Below are positions 1 to 8,224 of a stretch of DNA of 64,000 nucleotides, piece after piece; the first letter of the stretch is position 1, and every line of letters begins with the position of its first letter. The notes below the pieces were generated by a model, which worked only from the letters and a program-made list of their open reading frames with translations, made no database searches and was not told where the DNA came from. Location of the stretch: positions 1-64,000 of the forward strand of contig NZ_CAMFKO010000020.1 of the NCBI RefSeq assembly GCF_945957265.1. Reading direction: 5' to 3'. Origin of the DNA: an uncultured Dechloromonas sp. GTDB lineage: Bacteria; Pseudomonadota; Gammaproteobacteria; Burkholderiales; Rhodocyclaceae. The translations under genes were made by a program, and so were the position numbers.

Positions 1-80
1 CCGACAACTGCCGCATGCTCTATGGCGATGCCCAGCCCATGGCCGGGGAGATCATCCAGCACTTGAAGACAATGGGATAA
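1..80 (+). CDS. pntB: NAD(P) transhydrogenase subunit beta, C-terminal end (partial)
   Basis: Only the last 25 residues are in the window, read in the frame beginning at base 3 and ending in TAA at 78-80. The tail reads NCRMLYGDAQPMAGEIIQ and then HLKTMG. This resembles the conserved C-terminus of the PntB subunit of the proton-translocating transhydrogenase, where an N-x-R-M-L-F/Y-G-D-A motif closes the NADP-binding domain. In the family PntB lies in the inner membrane and couples hydride transfer from NADH to NADP+ to proton flow. The rest of the gene and any pntA partner lie upstream of the window. The call rests on one short motif. Confidence 0.6.
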   Translation, partial: DNCRMLYGDAQPMAGEIIQHLKTMG

Positions 81-152
81 AACATTCTCAAAATAGTTTA
101 AAAGTAACAAACAAAGTACAATTCTATAATTCAGCCCACCGGAACCCCGTTC

Positions 153-1373
153 ATGAAACGTATCGACGACCTGCTGATCTGGGTCTCAATTGCAACCTGC
201 CTGGCACTCTGGTTGTGGTCGCTCATGGCGGGGCCGGTGACGGCTCATGCTTTTCTTGCGTTGGCCATTCTGCTGCTGACCACCACCGCACTATCCCTCC
301 GCGAGCGGCGCAACTGGCAAACACGCCAAAAAGCGCACTTCCAGGACCTGAACAATGTCATGTCGGAATATCAAGTCCTTTCCGACGAAGCCATGGCCCA
401 CGCCGAGCTGCAATTCACGTCGCTGGAAACGGAAATGCGCGAAGCCAGGGAAGTCATCCGCGCTTCCGTGAACCGGATTTCCGGAAGCCTGACGGGCCTT
501 GAATCGCAGTCGTCCAATCAACGGCAGGTACTGCGTTCGCTGATCGAGCAGATGCTGGAGGTCACCGACTCCGGCGCCCGGGATCACGAGGAAGTCAGCC
601 TGCAGCGCTTCTTCGACGAAACCAACACCCTGATCACCGAATTCACCAGCAAGATGACGCACCTGAAGGAGACCAGCCAGGGCATCGCCAGCAGCTTCGA
701 CCAGATGCAGGCGCAGGTTACCCGGATTTCCGGCTCGCTCAACGACATCGCCGGCATTACCAAGCAGACCGACCTGCTGGCCCTCAACGCCGCAATCGAA
801 GCCGCCCGTGCCGGCGAGGCCGGCCGCGGGTTTGCCGTGGTCGCCGACGAAGTCCGCAACCTGGCGGCGCGAACCGGCGAATTCAACGTCGACATTCGCA
901 ACGGGCTGAGCGAAATTCTCGACTCGCTGCGCGAGGTCGGCAACCGGATCAGCGACACGGCGAACATCGACATGAGCATTGCCGACAAATCGCGTGCCAT
1001 GCTCAACGAACTGGGCGGCGAATTGCTGGAACTGACCGCCAAGGCACGCGAGCATTCGGCGCACATCACCGCGGTGACCGAACAGATGCACGGCCTCACC
1101 CAGGAAGGCGTGATGGCCATGCAGTTCGAGGATATCGTCAGCCAGATGATGGAACGCGTCGGCCAGCGCACGACAAACGTCGGCGAATACATGCACGCCT
1201 TCCTGGCCTTGCACCAGGACAACGAAAGCGATGGCCTGCAGCGCTTCCGAAAGCGCAGCCAGAAGCTGGTCGAACTGCTGGTCAATTCGCACGTCAAGAG
1301 CGATGCCCTGCGCTCGAGCAGCTCGGCCAGCAACGCCAAATCGAACAACGACGGGGAAATCGAGCTGTTCTGA
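153..1373 (+). CDS. Methyl-accepting chemotaxis protein lacking a periplasmic domain
   Basis: A 406-residue chemoreceptor-type protein. Two hydrophobic segments (about residues 8-26 and 31-49) are separated by only a few residues, so there is no room for a periplasmic ligand domain. The rest is a long coiled-coil cytoplasmic rod with the highly conserved signalling hairpin around residues 203-245 ([19 protein letters not shown], then [15 protein letters not shown]). That hairpin binds CheW and CheA. The C-terminus is Ser/Asn-rich and has no CheR-binding pentapeptide. The upstream spacer (81-152) is AT-rich and contains a perfect TATAAT at 125-130, but no convincing -35. The architecture suggests sensing at the membrane or in the cytoplasm. 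The stimulus cannot be inferred. Confidence 0.9.
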   Translation: MKRIDDLLIWVSIATCLALWLWSLMAGPVTAHAFLALAILLLTTTALSLRERRNWQTRQKAHFQDLNNVMSEYQVLSDEAMAHAELQFTSLETEMREAREVIRASVNRISGSLTGLESQSSNQRQVLRSLIEQMLEVTDSGARDHEEVSLQRFFDETNTLITEFTSKMTHLKETSQGIASSFDQMQAQVTRISGSLNDIAGITKQTDLLALNAAIEAARAGEAGRGFAVVADEVRNLAARTGEFNVDIRNGLSEILDSLREVGNRISDTANIDMSIADKSRAMLNELGGELLELTAKAREHSAHITAVTEQMHGLTQEGVMAMQFEDIVSQMMERVGQRTTNVGEYMHAFLALHQDNESDGLQRFRKRSQKLVELLVNSHVKSDALRSSSSASNAKSNNDGEIELF

Positions 1374-1415
1374 CCGTCCGGGCCAGCGCCACGCCGGCCC
1401 GCTGCTATCCGGAAG

Positions 1416-2012
1416 TCAAAGCCCGCGCAGGAACTCCGCCACGGCCCGTGCCTCGTCAACACTCAGGCGCTTGGCGATATCCTGCATCTGGGCGTTGTCG
1501 TTGGTCCGCTTGCGCTCCTCGAAGAGGCTCAGCTGGGTTTCGATGTACAGCGTGTGCTGCCCGGCGATACGGGGCAATTTGTCCGAACCGGCACCGTTCT
1601 CGCCGTGGCAATCGCGGCACGGCACCAGACCGTTGTCCGGGTTGCCCTGCCTATATAGCCGCTCGCCCACCGCCCGCATCTCGCCATAGGCCGACTTGCC
1701 GCGGCTCGGCTGCTGGTTGCTGAAGAAATGCGCCGCCGCCCGCATGTCGTCGTCGCTCATATCGGAGACCACCTTGCGCATGTCGTTGCTGTCGCGCTCA
1801 CCCGACTTGAAGTTGCGCAACTGCTTAAGCAGGTAGGCCTCGTTCTGCCCGGCCAGCTTGGGATAGAGCGGGCTGGAACTGTCGCCGGTCGCACCGTGGC
1901 AGAGAAAACACTTGCCCATGACCTGCTCCTCGCCGCGCTGCATCAGCACCGGGTCCTCGGCTGCCTGCGCCGGCAGGACGCAAGCGGCCAGCAGCCAGGC
2001 CAGGAGGCGCAT
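1416..2012 (-). CDS. Diheme cytochrome c, c4 type
   Basis: A 198-residue secreted cytochrome. The N-terminus [17 protein letters not shown] is a clear signal peptide. Two CxxCH heme sites follow (CFLCH near residue 35 and CRDCH near residue 125), each in one half of a duplicated class I cytochrome fold with Met-containing segments that could supply axial ligands. Family members sit in the periplasm and pass electrons to terminal oxidases or denitrification enzymes. The start was chosen because it gives the signal peptide and makes TGATG with the dut stop, a one-base overlap implying translational coupling. Why a cytochrome follows dut and coaBC is not evident. Confidence 0.88.
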   Translation of the reverse strand: MRLLAWLLAACVLPAQAAEDPVLMQRGEEQVMGKCFLCHGATGDSSSPLYPKLAGQNEAYLLKQLRNFKSGERDSNDMRKVVSDMSDDDMRAAAHFFSNQQPSRGKSAYGEMRAVGERLYRQGNPDNGLVPCRDCHGENGAGSDKLPRIAGQHTLYIETQLSLFEERKRTNDNAQMQDIAKRLSVDEARAVAEFLRGL

Positions 2013-2461
2013 CAGGACTTGCCCGTGCTGCCGAAACCGCCCTCGCCGCGATGGCTGGCATCGAAATCGTCGACGATGTTGAAGCCCACCTGCAGCACCG
2101 GCACGACGATCAGCTGCGCAATGCGGTCGAGCGGATTGAGGGTGAATGCGGCATGGCCGCGATTCCACACCGAGACCATCAACTCGCCCTGGTAGTCGCT
2201 GTCGATCAGGCCAACCAGGTTGCCGAGCACGATGCCGTGCTTGTGGCCCAGGCCGGAGCGCGGCAGGATCATCGCGGCCAGGCCCGGATCGGCCAGGTGA
2301 ATCGCCATGCCGGTCGGCACCAGCGTCGTCTGGCCCGGTTCGACATGCAGCGGCGCCGCGATGCAGGCGCGCAGATCGAGGCCGGCCGAGCCCGGGGTCG
2401 CGTAGTGCGGCGGGTTGTCGCGCAGGCGGTTGTCGAGAATCTTGACGTCGATACGGTGCAT
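2012..2461 (-). CDS. dut: dUTP diphosphatase
   Basis: A 149-residue protein of usual length for trimeric dUTPase. It hydrolyses dUTP to dUMP and pyrophosphate, keeping uracil out of DNA and supplying dUMP for thymidylate synthesis. Visible motifs in order are AGLDLRA near residue 26 (motif I), [10 protein letters not shown] near 67-76 (motif II), LIDSDYQGE near 85-93 (motif III, with the catalytic Asp), and the Gly-rich tail [10 protein letters not shown] (motif V). The ATG lies within TAATG, overlapping the coaBC stop by one base, and the stop overlaps the cytochrome start. The coaBC-dut order is common in proteobacteria. Confidence 0.97.
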   Translation of the reverse strand: MHRIDVKILDNRLRDNPPHYATPGSAGLDLRACIAAPLHVEPGQTTLVPTGMAIHLADPGLAAMILPRSGLGHKHGIVLGNLVGLIDSDYQGELMVSVWNRGHAAFTLNPLDRIAQLIVVPVLQVGFNIVDDFDASHRGEGGFGSTGKS

Positions 2462-3654
2462 TACATTTTTCCTGTTAACAATTGGGCGACATGCGCCACC
2501 AGTTGGCGGGCAAGCACGGATTTGGGAGCCGGCGTCAGCGGGTGGGTACCGTGGTCGTCGAACAGCACCAGCCGGTTGTCGTCGCCGCCGAAGCCGTCCT
2601 GGATCAGGTTGCCGGCGATCAGCGGGATATTCTTCTTGCGCCGCTTGGTCTGCGCATACTCTTCCAGATTGCGGCTTTCCGCGGCGAAACCGACGCAGAA
2701 CGGGCCGTTCTTCAGAGCGGCGACTTCGGCCAGGATATCCGGATTCTCGACCAGTTCGATCGGCGGAATGCCGCCGGTGTCCTTCTTCAGCTTGTGCTCG
2801 GCCGCGTTGGCCACGCGGTAGTCGGCCACCGCCGCGACGCCGATGAAGACATCCGCCCCGGCGGCGCGTTCCATCACCGCGGCATGCATGTCGAGGGCGC
2901 TCCTGACATTGATCCGTTCGACACCCTGCGGCGCCGCCAGGCCGACCGGCCCGGAGACCAGCGTCACGTCGGCGCCGGCCTGCCGCGCGGCACGGGCCAA
3001 GGCATAGCCCATGCGGCCGGACGACAGGTTGGTGATGCCGCGCACCGGATCGATGGCTTCGAAGGTCGGCCCGGCGGTGATCAAGACCTTGCGCCCGGCC
3101 AATACCTTGGGCGCGAAGAAGGCGATCACCGCTTCGACGATTTCGTCCGGCTCGAGCATTCGGCCGGCACCGACCTCGCCGCAGGCCTGCTCGCCGCTGG
3201 CCGGACCGAGCATCTGCACGCCGTCGGCCTGAAGCTGAGTCACATTGCGTTGCGTCGCCGGGTTTTCCCACATCTGGCGGTTCATCGCCGGCGCCACCAG
3301 CAAGGGACAGTCGCGCGCCAGGACCATGGTGGCCAGCAGATCGTCGGCCATGCCGTGAACGATGCGGGCCAGGAAATCGGCCGACGCCGGGGCAACCACG
3401 ATCAGATCGGCGGCACGCGACAGGTCGATATGCGCCATGGCATTCGGCATGCGCGCATCCCACTGGTCGAGATAGACCGGCTTGCCGGACAGTGCCTGGA
3501 AGGTGGTCGCCGTGACGAAATGCGTCGCCCCCTCGGTCATCGCCACCTGGACTTCGGCCCCATGCTTGCCCAGCAGGCGAACCAGTTCGGCCGCCTTGTA
3601 GGCGGCGATGCCGCCGGTCACGCCGAGGACGATGCGCTTACCCTGTAATTCCAT
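2461..3654 (-). CDS. coaBC: Bifunctional phosphopantothenoylcysteine decarboxylase / phosphopantothenate-cysteine ligase
   Basis: A 397-residue fusion catalysing two steps of coenzyme A synthesis: CTP-dependent joining of 4'-phosphopantothenate with cysteine, then FMN-dependent decarboxylation. The N-terminal flavoprotein half has [18 protein letters not shown] and the PxMNxxMW motif ([12 protein letters not shown]). The conserved Cys lies in [14 protein letters not shown]. The C-terminal ligase half begins near residue 190 ([19 protein letters not shown]) and has [10 protein letters not shown]. The ATG at 3654 gives the family's normal N-terminus; longer upstream reading would run into the radC promoter region. 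It starts a minus-strand overlapping set with dut and is divergent from radC. Pantothenate synthesis genes (panB, panC, panD) lie elsewhere in the window. Confidence 0.97.
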   Translation of the reverse strand: MELQGKRIVLGVTGGIAAYKAAELVRLLGKHGAEVQVAMTEGATHFVTATTFQALSGKPVYLDQWDARMPNAMAHIDLSRAADLIVVAPASADFLARIVHGMADDLLATMVLARDCPLLVAPAMNRQMWENPATQRNVTQLQADGVQMLGPASGEQACGEVGAGRMLEPDEIVEAVIAFFAPKVLAGRKVLITAGPTFEAIDPVRGITNLSSGRMGYALARAARQAGADVTLVSGPVGLAAPQGVERINVRSALDMHAAVMERAAGADVFIGVAAVADYRVANAAEHKLKKDTGGIPPIELVENPDILAEVAALKNGPFCVGFAAESRNLEEYAQTKRRKKNIPLIAGNLIQDGFGGDDNRLVLFDDHGTHPLTPAPKSVLARQLVAHVAQLLTGKM

Positions 3655-3703
3655 TGTCTTACCATTAGAATTGGACTCCGCACATTCTACCCTTGGAAAG
3701 AAA

Positions 3704-4384
3704 ATGGCGATCACCGACTGGCCGGAAGGCGAACGACCGCGCGAAAGACTGCTCGCCCACGGCCCGGCGGCGCTGTCCGATGCCGAACTGCTGGCCATCT
3801 ATTTACGCGTCGGGGTGCGCGGCAAAAGCGCCGTCGATCTGGCGCGCGACCTGCTGAACCGTTTCGACGGCCGGCTCGGCATCCTGGTCGAAGCCTCGCT
3901 GGACGAACTGGCCAGCGTGTCCGGCATCGGCATGGCCAAGGCCGCCCAGCTGAAGGCCAGCTTCGAACTGGCCCGCCGCGCGCTGTCGCAGGAAATGGGC
4001 AACCGCGACAACTTCACATCGCCGGGCAAGGTCCGCGACTGGCTGCGCCTGAAGCTCGCCCACCGCCCGCAGGAAATCTTCATGGCCCTGTGGCTGGATG
4101 CCCAGAACCGCCTGCTCAAAGCCGAGGAATTGTTTGCCGGTTCGCTGACCCAGACTTCCGTCTACCCGAGGGAAGTCGTCAAGGCCGCGCTATTTCATAA
4201 TGCAGCCGCCGTCATCCTGGCGCATAATCACCCCTCCGGTGTCGCCGAACCCTCCAGGGCCGACGAGATGCTCACCCGCTCGTTGAAAGACGCCCTGGCC
4301 ATGGTCGATGTCAAAGTCCTCGACCATTTCATCGTCGCCGGAACCACCCCGCCGCTGTCGTTCGCCGAGCGCGGCCTGTTATGA
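3704..4384 (+). CDS. radC: RadC family JAB/MPN-domain protein
   Basis: A 226-residue RadC homologue of standard length. The N-terminal region holds a helix-hairpin-helix-like segment ([13 protein letters not shown]). The C-terminal JAMM/MPN+ metalloprotease-like domain carries HNHPSG at residues 174-179 and the downstream Asp187, so the zinc-binding His/His/Asp set is complete. The cellular role of RadC is unsettled; the old DNA-repair assignment is not well supported. The ATG at 3704 has GGAAAG nearby as ribosome-binding site. It is divergent from coaBC with a 49-base intergenic space. Confidence 0.93.
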   Translation: MAITDWPEGERPRERLLAHGPAALSDAELLAIYLRVGVRGKSAVDLARDLLNRFDGRLGILVEASLDELASVSGIGMAKAAQLKASFELARRALSQEMGNRDNFTSPGKVRDWLRLKLAHRPQEIFMALWLDAQNRLLKAEELFAGSLTQTSVYPREVVKAALFHNAAAVILAHNHPSGVAEPSRADEMLTRSLKDALAMVDVKVLDHFIVAGTTPPLSFAERGLL

Positions 4385-4399
4385 AAATGCAGAAACCCC

Positions 4400-4429
4400 T
4401 TGATCCCATTCGGGACTTTTGGTTATACT
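4400..4429 (+). promoter_or_regulatory. Sigma70-type promoter for rpmB-rpmG
   Basis: TTGATC (4400-4405) and TATACT (4424-4429) with an 18-base spacer match sigma70 -35 and -10 elements. They lie 36 bases upstream of rpmB, just after the radC stop, as expected for a strong ribosomal-protein promoter. Confidence 0.65.
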
Positions 4430-4465
4430 CACGGGCTTTCTTCTAGCGAATTCTGGAGCACCATC

Positions 4466-4699
4466 ATGGCGCGAGTCTGCCAAGTAACGGGTAAAGCCCC
4501 GATGGTTGGGAACAACGTATCCCACGCCAACAACAAAACGAAGCGCCGCTTCCTGCCGAACCTGCAGTATCGTCGTTTCTGGGTCGAAACTGAAAACCGC
4601 TTCGTGCGTCTGCGCGTTTCCAACGCCGGCCTGCGCATCATCGACAAGAAGGGCATCGAAGTCGTTCTGGCCGATCTGCGTGCCCGCGGCGAAGTCTGA
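4466..4699 (+). CDS. rpmB: 50S ribosomal protein L28
   Basis: A 77-residue protein beginning [20 protein letters not shown], the typical L28 N-terminus, with the basic core [10 protein letters not shown]. It is a large-subunit structural protein. The start is set by the family N-terminus and by TCTGGAGC just upstream. It is followed 19 bases later by rpmG, the conserved rpmBG pair. Confidence 0.98.
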   Translation: MARVCQVTGKAPMVGNNVSHANNKTKRRFLPNLQYRRFWVETENRFVRLRVSNAGLRIIDKKGIEVVLADLRARGEV

Positions 4700-4718
4700 T
4701 TAAGGAAGGATACGAAAA

Positions 4719-4886
4719 ATGGCTAAAGGCGGTCGCGAAAAGATCAAGCTGGAATCCACAGCTGGTACCGGACACTTCTATACCACCTCCAAGAACAAGC
4801 GCACGACGCCTGAAAAACTGGAGTTCATGAAGTACGATCCGAAGGCCCGTAAGCACGTTGCTTACAAGGAAGTGAAGCTGAAGTAA
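4719..4886 (+). CDS. rpmG: 50S ribosomal protein L33
   Basis: A 55-residue open frame starting [20 protein letters not shown] and ending in TAA. It matches L33 in length and sequence. It has no cysteine, so it is the zinc-independent (C-minus) form of L33. The ribosome-binding site is AAGGAAGGA (4702-4710). It is co-transcribed with rpmB and followed by a strong terminator. Confidence 0.97.
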   Translation: MAKGGREKIKLESTAGTGHFYTTSKNKRTTPEKLEFMKYDPKARKHVAYKEVKLK

Positions 4887-4910
4887 TTCAGCCGACTCCG
4901 GCATTCGACA

Positions 4911-4940
4911 AACCCGCCTTTCGGCGGGTTTTGTTTTTTT
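4911..4940. terminator. Rho-independent terminator after rpmBG
   Basis: AACCCGCC, loop TTTC, GGCGGGTT (4911-4930), followed by TTGTTTTTTT. On the plus strand it ends the rpmBG transcript. The same stem may also serve the convergent dsbB gene, whose stop codon begins at 4940. Confidence 0.85.
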
Positions 4941-5437
4941 CAGTTCCGGAACTTGCTCCGGAAGAGCAAAGCGGCATACACCACGATGCCGGCAAAAATC
5001 ACCACCGACCAGTTGGCCATCGACAGGCCGAGGAACTCCCAGTCCCGGCTGGTGCAGAAACCAGTGGCCAGGAACAGGGACGGCATCTGCATGCCCAGCC
5101 AATCGACCAGGCTCTCGATGGCGTTCGGGTCGGTAAAGCTGCATTCCGGCGCCAGATGCGGATAAGCCTGCATCCAGGTCTGATAGGCCGCCACACCGAA
5201 ACCCAGCCCCGCCAGGCCGACCGTCAGCGCCGACCAGAGCAGGCGCCCGGCTGGAAGCGCCCAACCGGCCAAGCCGATACAACCGATGACGATATAGAGC
5301 AGGCGCTGAAAAATGCAGAGGGGACATGGCGCCAGGCGCAACAGGTTCTGCAACTCCATTCCGACCGCGACCAGGCCAATACAACCGATCCCCAATGTCG
5401 CGAACCAAGCCCTGACGGGCACTTTTGACCAAATCAT
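4940..5437 (-). CDS. dsbB: Disulfide bond formation protein B
   Basis: A 165-residue inner-membrane protein with four hydrophobic segments. It reoxidises DsbA and passes electrons to quinone. The first periplasmic loop has the CPLC redox pair (Cys38, Cys41) and the second loop has the partner cysteines Cys99 (PECSF) and Cys128 (GFCTS), so all four catalytic cysteines are present. The ATG at 5437 is preferred because GGGAAGC lies seven bases upstream; an in-frame TTG at 5452 would include that site. It is divergent from the response regulator at 5566. Confidence 0.95.
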   Translation of the reverse strand: MIWSKVPVRAWFATLGIGCIGLVAVGMELQNLLRLAPCPLCIFQRLLYIVIGCIGLAGWALPAGRLLWSALTVGLAGLGFGVAAYQTWMQAYPHLAPECSFTDPNAIESLVDWLGMQMPSLFLATGFCTSRDWEFLGLSMANWSVVIFAGIVVYAALLFRSKFRN

Positions 5438-5565
5438 CCACAAGCTTCCCAATAGTTACCAGCGGACATTCTAAGCCAGGCCAAGGCGTATTCATCCCTC
5501 TTCGATAACGCGGACATTGCCCGGGCAGGCTGGACCAGGACCCGGCTGACCGTTAAGATTGGCGG

Positions 5566-6270
5566 ATGAATACACGCATCCTCCTTGTCGAAGACGACGA
5601 ACGGCTGGCAGAACTGACCGCCGAATACCTCACCAAGAACGACCTGCAGGTCGCCGTCGAGCCGCGCGGCGACGTCGCCGAAACGCGCATCCTGGCGGAA
5701 CAGCCCGACCTGGTCATTCTCGACGTCATGCTCCCAGGCAAGGATGGTTTCGAAGTCTGTCGCGCCGTGCGCTCGCAGTACCGGGGCGTAATCCTGATGC
5801 TGACCGCCCGCGACGAGGACTTCGACCAGATTCTCGGCCTCGAGATGGGCGCCGACGACTACATCGCCAAACCGGTTCAGCCCCGCGTCCTGCTCGCCCG
5901 CATCAAGGCCCTGCTTCGCCGGCTGCCGGCGGCCGGCGAGACGCCCGCCGGCGAAGCCGACAACATGGTCTTCGGCCAGTTCCGGATCAGCCAGGCCACG
6001 CGCACCGCAACGCTGGCCGGCCAGTCGATCGACCTGACCACCGCCGAGTTCGACCTGCTGTGGCTGCTCGCCACGCACGCCGGCAACGTGCTGTCGCGCG
6101 ACGACCTGCTGCAGGAACTGCGCGGGATCGGCTTCGACGGCCTGGACCGCTCCATCGATGCCCGCATCTCGCGGCTGCGCAAGAAGTTGAACGACGACCC
6201 GGAGAATCCGACCCGCATCAAGACCGTGCGCGGCAAGGGCTACCTGTTCAGCAAGCATGACTGGAACTGA
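5566..6270 (+). CDS. OmpR-family response regulator, RstA-like
   Basis: A 234-residue response regulator. The receiver domain (about 1-120) has the acidic pair Glu9-Asp10, phospho-acceptor Asp53 (LVILDVMLPG) and the conserved Lys near 103 (DDYIAKPVQP). The C-terminal winged helix (about 135-232) shows RISRLRKKL and TVRGKGYLF. Sequence and pairing with the following kinase resemble RstA of RstA/RstB. The stop overlaps the kinase start by 14 bases, so the two are translationally coupled. In enterobacteria RstA answers to acid and PhoPQ signals; whether that holds here is unknown. Confidence 0.9.
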   Translation: MNTRILLVEDDERLAELTAEYLTKNDLQVAVEPRGDVAETRILAEQPDLVILDVMLPGKDGFEVCRAVRSQYRGVILMLTARDEDFDQILGLEMGADDYIAKPVQPRVLLARIKALLRRLPAAGETPAGEADNMVFGQFRISQATRTATLAGQSIDLTTAEFDLLWLLATHAGNVLSRDDLLQELRGIGFDGLDRSIDARISRLRKKLNDDPENPTRIKTVRGKGYLFSKHDWN

Positions 6271-7693
6271 CACGCCGGCCGACGACAAGCCGGCCAAGGA
6301 ACAAAACCAGGGGCTCGCCCGCTCGCTGTTCCGCGTCTCGCTGCCGCGCTGGCGGGGCAGCCGCTACAGCCTGTCGCGGCTGTTCTTCAATTTCTACCTG
6401 CTGGCCATGGGCTCCTTCGTGGCCATCGCCTTCACGGCCGATTTCGTCATCTCCACCGCCCAGCGCGGCATTACCGACGACTACGCCCGCCGCTTCATGC
6501 GCGGCACGATCACGCTGATCGAGGATGAGCTGTTCCGGCACCCCCGCCGCGAATGGCAAAAGAAGGTCGGCGAAATCGACGAGAAATTCTCCTACAACCT
6601 GGGCATCGTCGAACGCATCTCGCTCGACCGCACCCTGACGCCATTCCAGGTCAACAAGCTGGACGCCGGCGACATCGCCATCGACCACGACGGCGACATC
6701 ATGTACCACCGCCTGGGAACATCCAGCCTCGTCCTGGTGGTCGGACCGCTCGCCTCCGGCCGGAACCCCGAACTGGCCGACCGCCTGCCGCTGGAACTTC
6801 GCCTCCGCCTCCTGACCTGGAGCCTGATCGGCGTCATTTTCGCGATCGCCCTGTGGTTCTGGATTCGCCCGGTCTGGCGCGATCTCGAAACCCTGCGCCA
6901 GACGGCCCGCGACCTGGGCGACGGCCATTTTGACGCCCGTTCGCCGGCCGCCAAGACCCAATTGTTCGCACCGCTCTCCGACACGATGAACAGCATGGCC
7001 GATCGCATTCGCCAGCTGCTGGCCACCCATAGGGAACTCTCCTGCGGCATCTCGCACGAACTGCGCACGCCCATCGCCCGCATGCGTTTTGCGCTGGAAA
7101 TGCTCACCGAGACAGAGGAAAAGGAAGAGCGGGAACGCCTCTGGGCGATGATGGAGGCCGACCTCGACGAACTCGACCAGCTGATCGACACCAGCCTGAC
7201 CTATGCCCGCTTCGAACGCGAGGCGCCGGAACCCCATTTCGCCAGCGTCAAGTTCAACGAGTGGCTGGCGGACGAAGTCGATTCCGTCCGCCTGCTCGGC
7301 CGCCAGCTTGAGGTTGCCGTGGATATCGCCGGACTACCCGACGACCTGCACGTCGACCTCGACCGCAAGGCCATGCCCTACGCCCTGCGCAACCTGCTGC
7401 GCAATGCCTTCAAATACGCCAGCAAGCGCATCTCGGTCAATGCCGAGCTGAGCGGCGACGAGATACGCATCCATGTCGACGACGACGGGATAGGCATCCC
7501 TCCCGAAGAACGCGAACACATCTTCTCCGCCTTCACGCGGCTTGATCGTTCGCGCGACCGCTCGACAGGGGGTTACGGCCTCGGCCTGGCCATTGCCCGC
7601 CGGGTACTCGAGTTGCATGGCGGGAACGCAACCGCCGATGCCTCGCCGCTTGGCGGCGCACGCTTCACGCTGAGCTGGAAAGCCCACCAGTAG
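6257..7693 (+). CDS. Sensor histidine kinase, RstB-like
   Basis: A 478-residue inner-membrane kinase, partner of the preceding regulator. Transmembrane segments lie near residues 42-66 and 186-206, flanking a periplasmic domain of about 120 residues. A HAMP region follows, then the HisKA site with His267 (CGISHELRTPIARMRF). The ATPase domain has the N box (NLLRNAFKYAS), G1 (DDGIGIPPEE) and G2 (GGYGLGLAIARRV). All catalytic motifs are intact. The N-terminal cytoplasmic extension (about 40 residues, charged) is longer than usual for RstB. Confidence 0.92.
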   Translation: MTGTDTPADDKPAKEQNQGLARSLFRVSLPRWRGSRYSLSRLFFNFYLLAMGSFVAIAFTADFVISTAQRGITDDYARRFMRGTITLIEDELFRHPRREWQKKVGEIDEKFSYNLGIVERISLDRTLTPFQVNKLDAGDIAIDHDGDIMYHRLGTSSLVLVVGPLASGRNPELADRLPLELRLRLLTWSLIGVIFAIALWFWIRPVWRDLETLRQTARDLGDGHFDARSPAAKTQLFAPLSDTMNSMADRIRQLLATHRELSCGISHELRTPIARMRFALEMLTETEEKEERERLWAMMEADLDELDQLIDTSLTYARFEREAPEPHFASVKFNEWLADEVDSVRLLGRQLEVAVDIAGLPDDLHVDLDRKAMPYALRNLLRNAFKYASKRISVNAELSGDEIRIHVDDDGIGIPPEEREHIFSAFTRLDRSRDRSTGGYGLGLAIARRVLELHGGNATADASPLGGARFTLSWKAHQ

Positions 7694-7709
7694 GCCGTCT
7701 CCGGGCGGT

Positions 7710-7723
7710 TACAAAGCGTCACA
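7710..7723 (+). promoter_or_regulatory. RstA-box-like sequence
   Basis: TACAAAGCGTCACA lies just after the kinase gene and about 75 bases before the small genes. As recalled, the enterobacterial RstA box is TACATNTNGTTACA; this site keeps both ACA ends and the central GT but differs at three fixed positions. A TAGAAT at 7787-7792 could be the -10 of the promoter it would control. Suggestive only. Confidence 0.3.
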
Positions 7724-7799
7724 GAAGATCAAAACCCGTTACCTCGACACAACGCTGGCGCAACAGACGACTGGCGCACGCCTCTCTAGAATGCGAGGC

Positions 7800-7949
7800 A
7801 TGTCAGAAAACAAAGCCCGCCAAGAGGATGACGAGGAAATGATCAAAATGAATATCAAACAGTTTATCGAAGCGACCCGCCAGTACCTGTTCGCGCTGGT
7901 TCCCGCCCAACCCGCACTGGCCACGATTCCGCTCAAGAAAGCCCGTTGA
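7800..7949 (+). CDS. Small hypothetical protein
   Basis: A 49-residue open frame (MSENKARQEDDEEM and on) that ends in TGATG, sharing one base with the next gene. Two internal ATGs at 7839 and 7848 are equally good starts: AGAGGA (7822-7827) and GAGGAA (7834-7839) sit at suitable distances, giving 36- or 33-residue products. A TAGAAT at 7787 is too close to 7800 to allow a leader, which favours the later starts. The C-terminal half (IKQFIEATRQYLFALVPAQP) could form an amphipathic helix. No family is recognised. The overlap with a second small gene and the good ribosome-binding sites argue that it is translated. Confidence 0.5.
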   Translation: MSENKARQEDDEEMIKMNIKQFIEATRQYLFALVPAQPALATIPLKKAR

Positions 7950-8128
7950 TGGCCTTTGCGGATCACCTGCCGATCAGCGAGTCGCTCGGCGTCTTCGTCG
8001 GTATCGCCGGTTACGACTGGCTCGCCGAAGGCCAGGCCGAACCGCTGAAGGCAGCCATCGCCGCCATCGCCGCCGGCGGCATCATCGCCATCGCCCGCGC
8101 GCTGCTGAAACACCGCAACAAACGCTGA
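7949..8128 (+). CDS. Small single-span membrane protein, hypothetical
   Basis: A 59-residue frame starting MAFADHLPISESLGVFVGIA. It overlaps the preceding small gene by one base (TGATG) and is followed by a strong terminator, so the pair is a defined transcription unit. Residues about 35-53 (AAIAAIAAGGIIAIARALL) form an Ala/Ile-rich hydrophobic helix, followed by the basic tail KHRNKR; a cytoplasmic positive end is expected. The first 30 residues are also mildly hydrophobic. Function is not recognised. Holin-like or kinase-modulator roles are possible in principle, but nothing in the sequence decides this. Confidence 0.55.
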   Translation: MAFADHLPISESLGVFVGIAGYDWLAEGQAEPLKAAIAAIAAGGIIAIARALLKHRNKR

Positions 8129-8176
8129 ACCGATTACCCTCCTCTCGAATACCCCCCGATTCGAGACCTCCCTGTT

Positions 8177-8205
8177 ACCCCGCCTTCGTGGCGGGGTCTT
8201 TTTTT
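8177..8205 (+). terminator. Rho-independent terminator after the small-gene pair
   Basis: ACCCCGCC (8177-8184), loop TTCGT, GGCGGGGT (8190-8197), then CTTTTTTT. It closes the transcript of the two small genes and may also work for the convergent receptor gene ending at 8225. Confidence 0.85.
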
Positions 8206-8224
8206 ATCGGGTGCCGGCAGGCAA

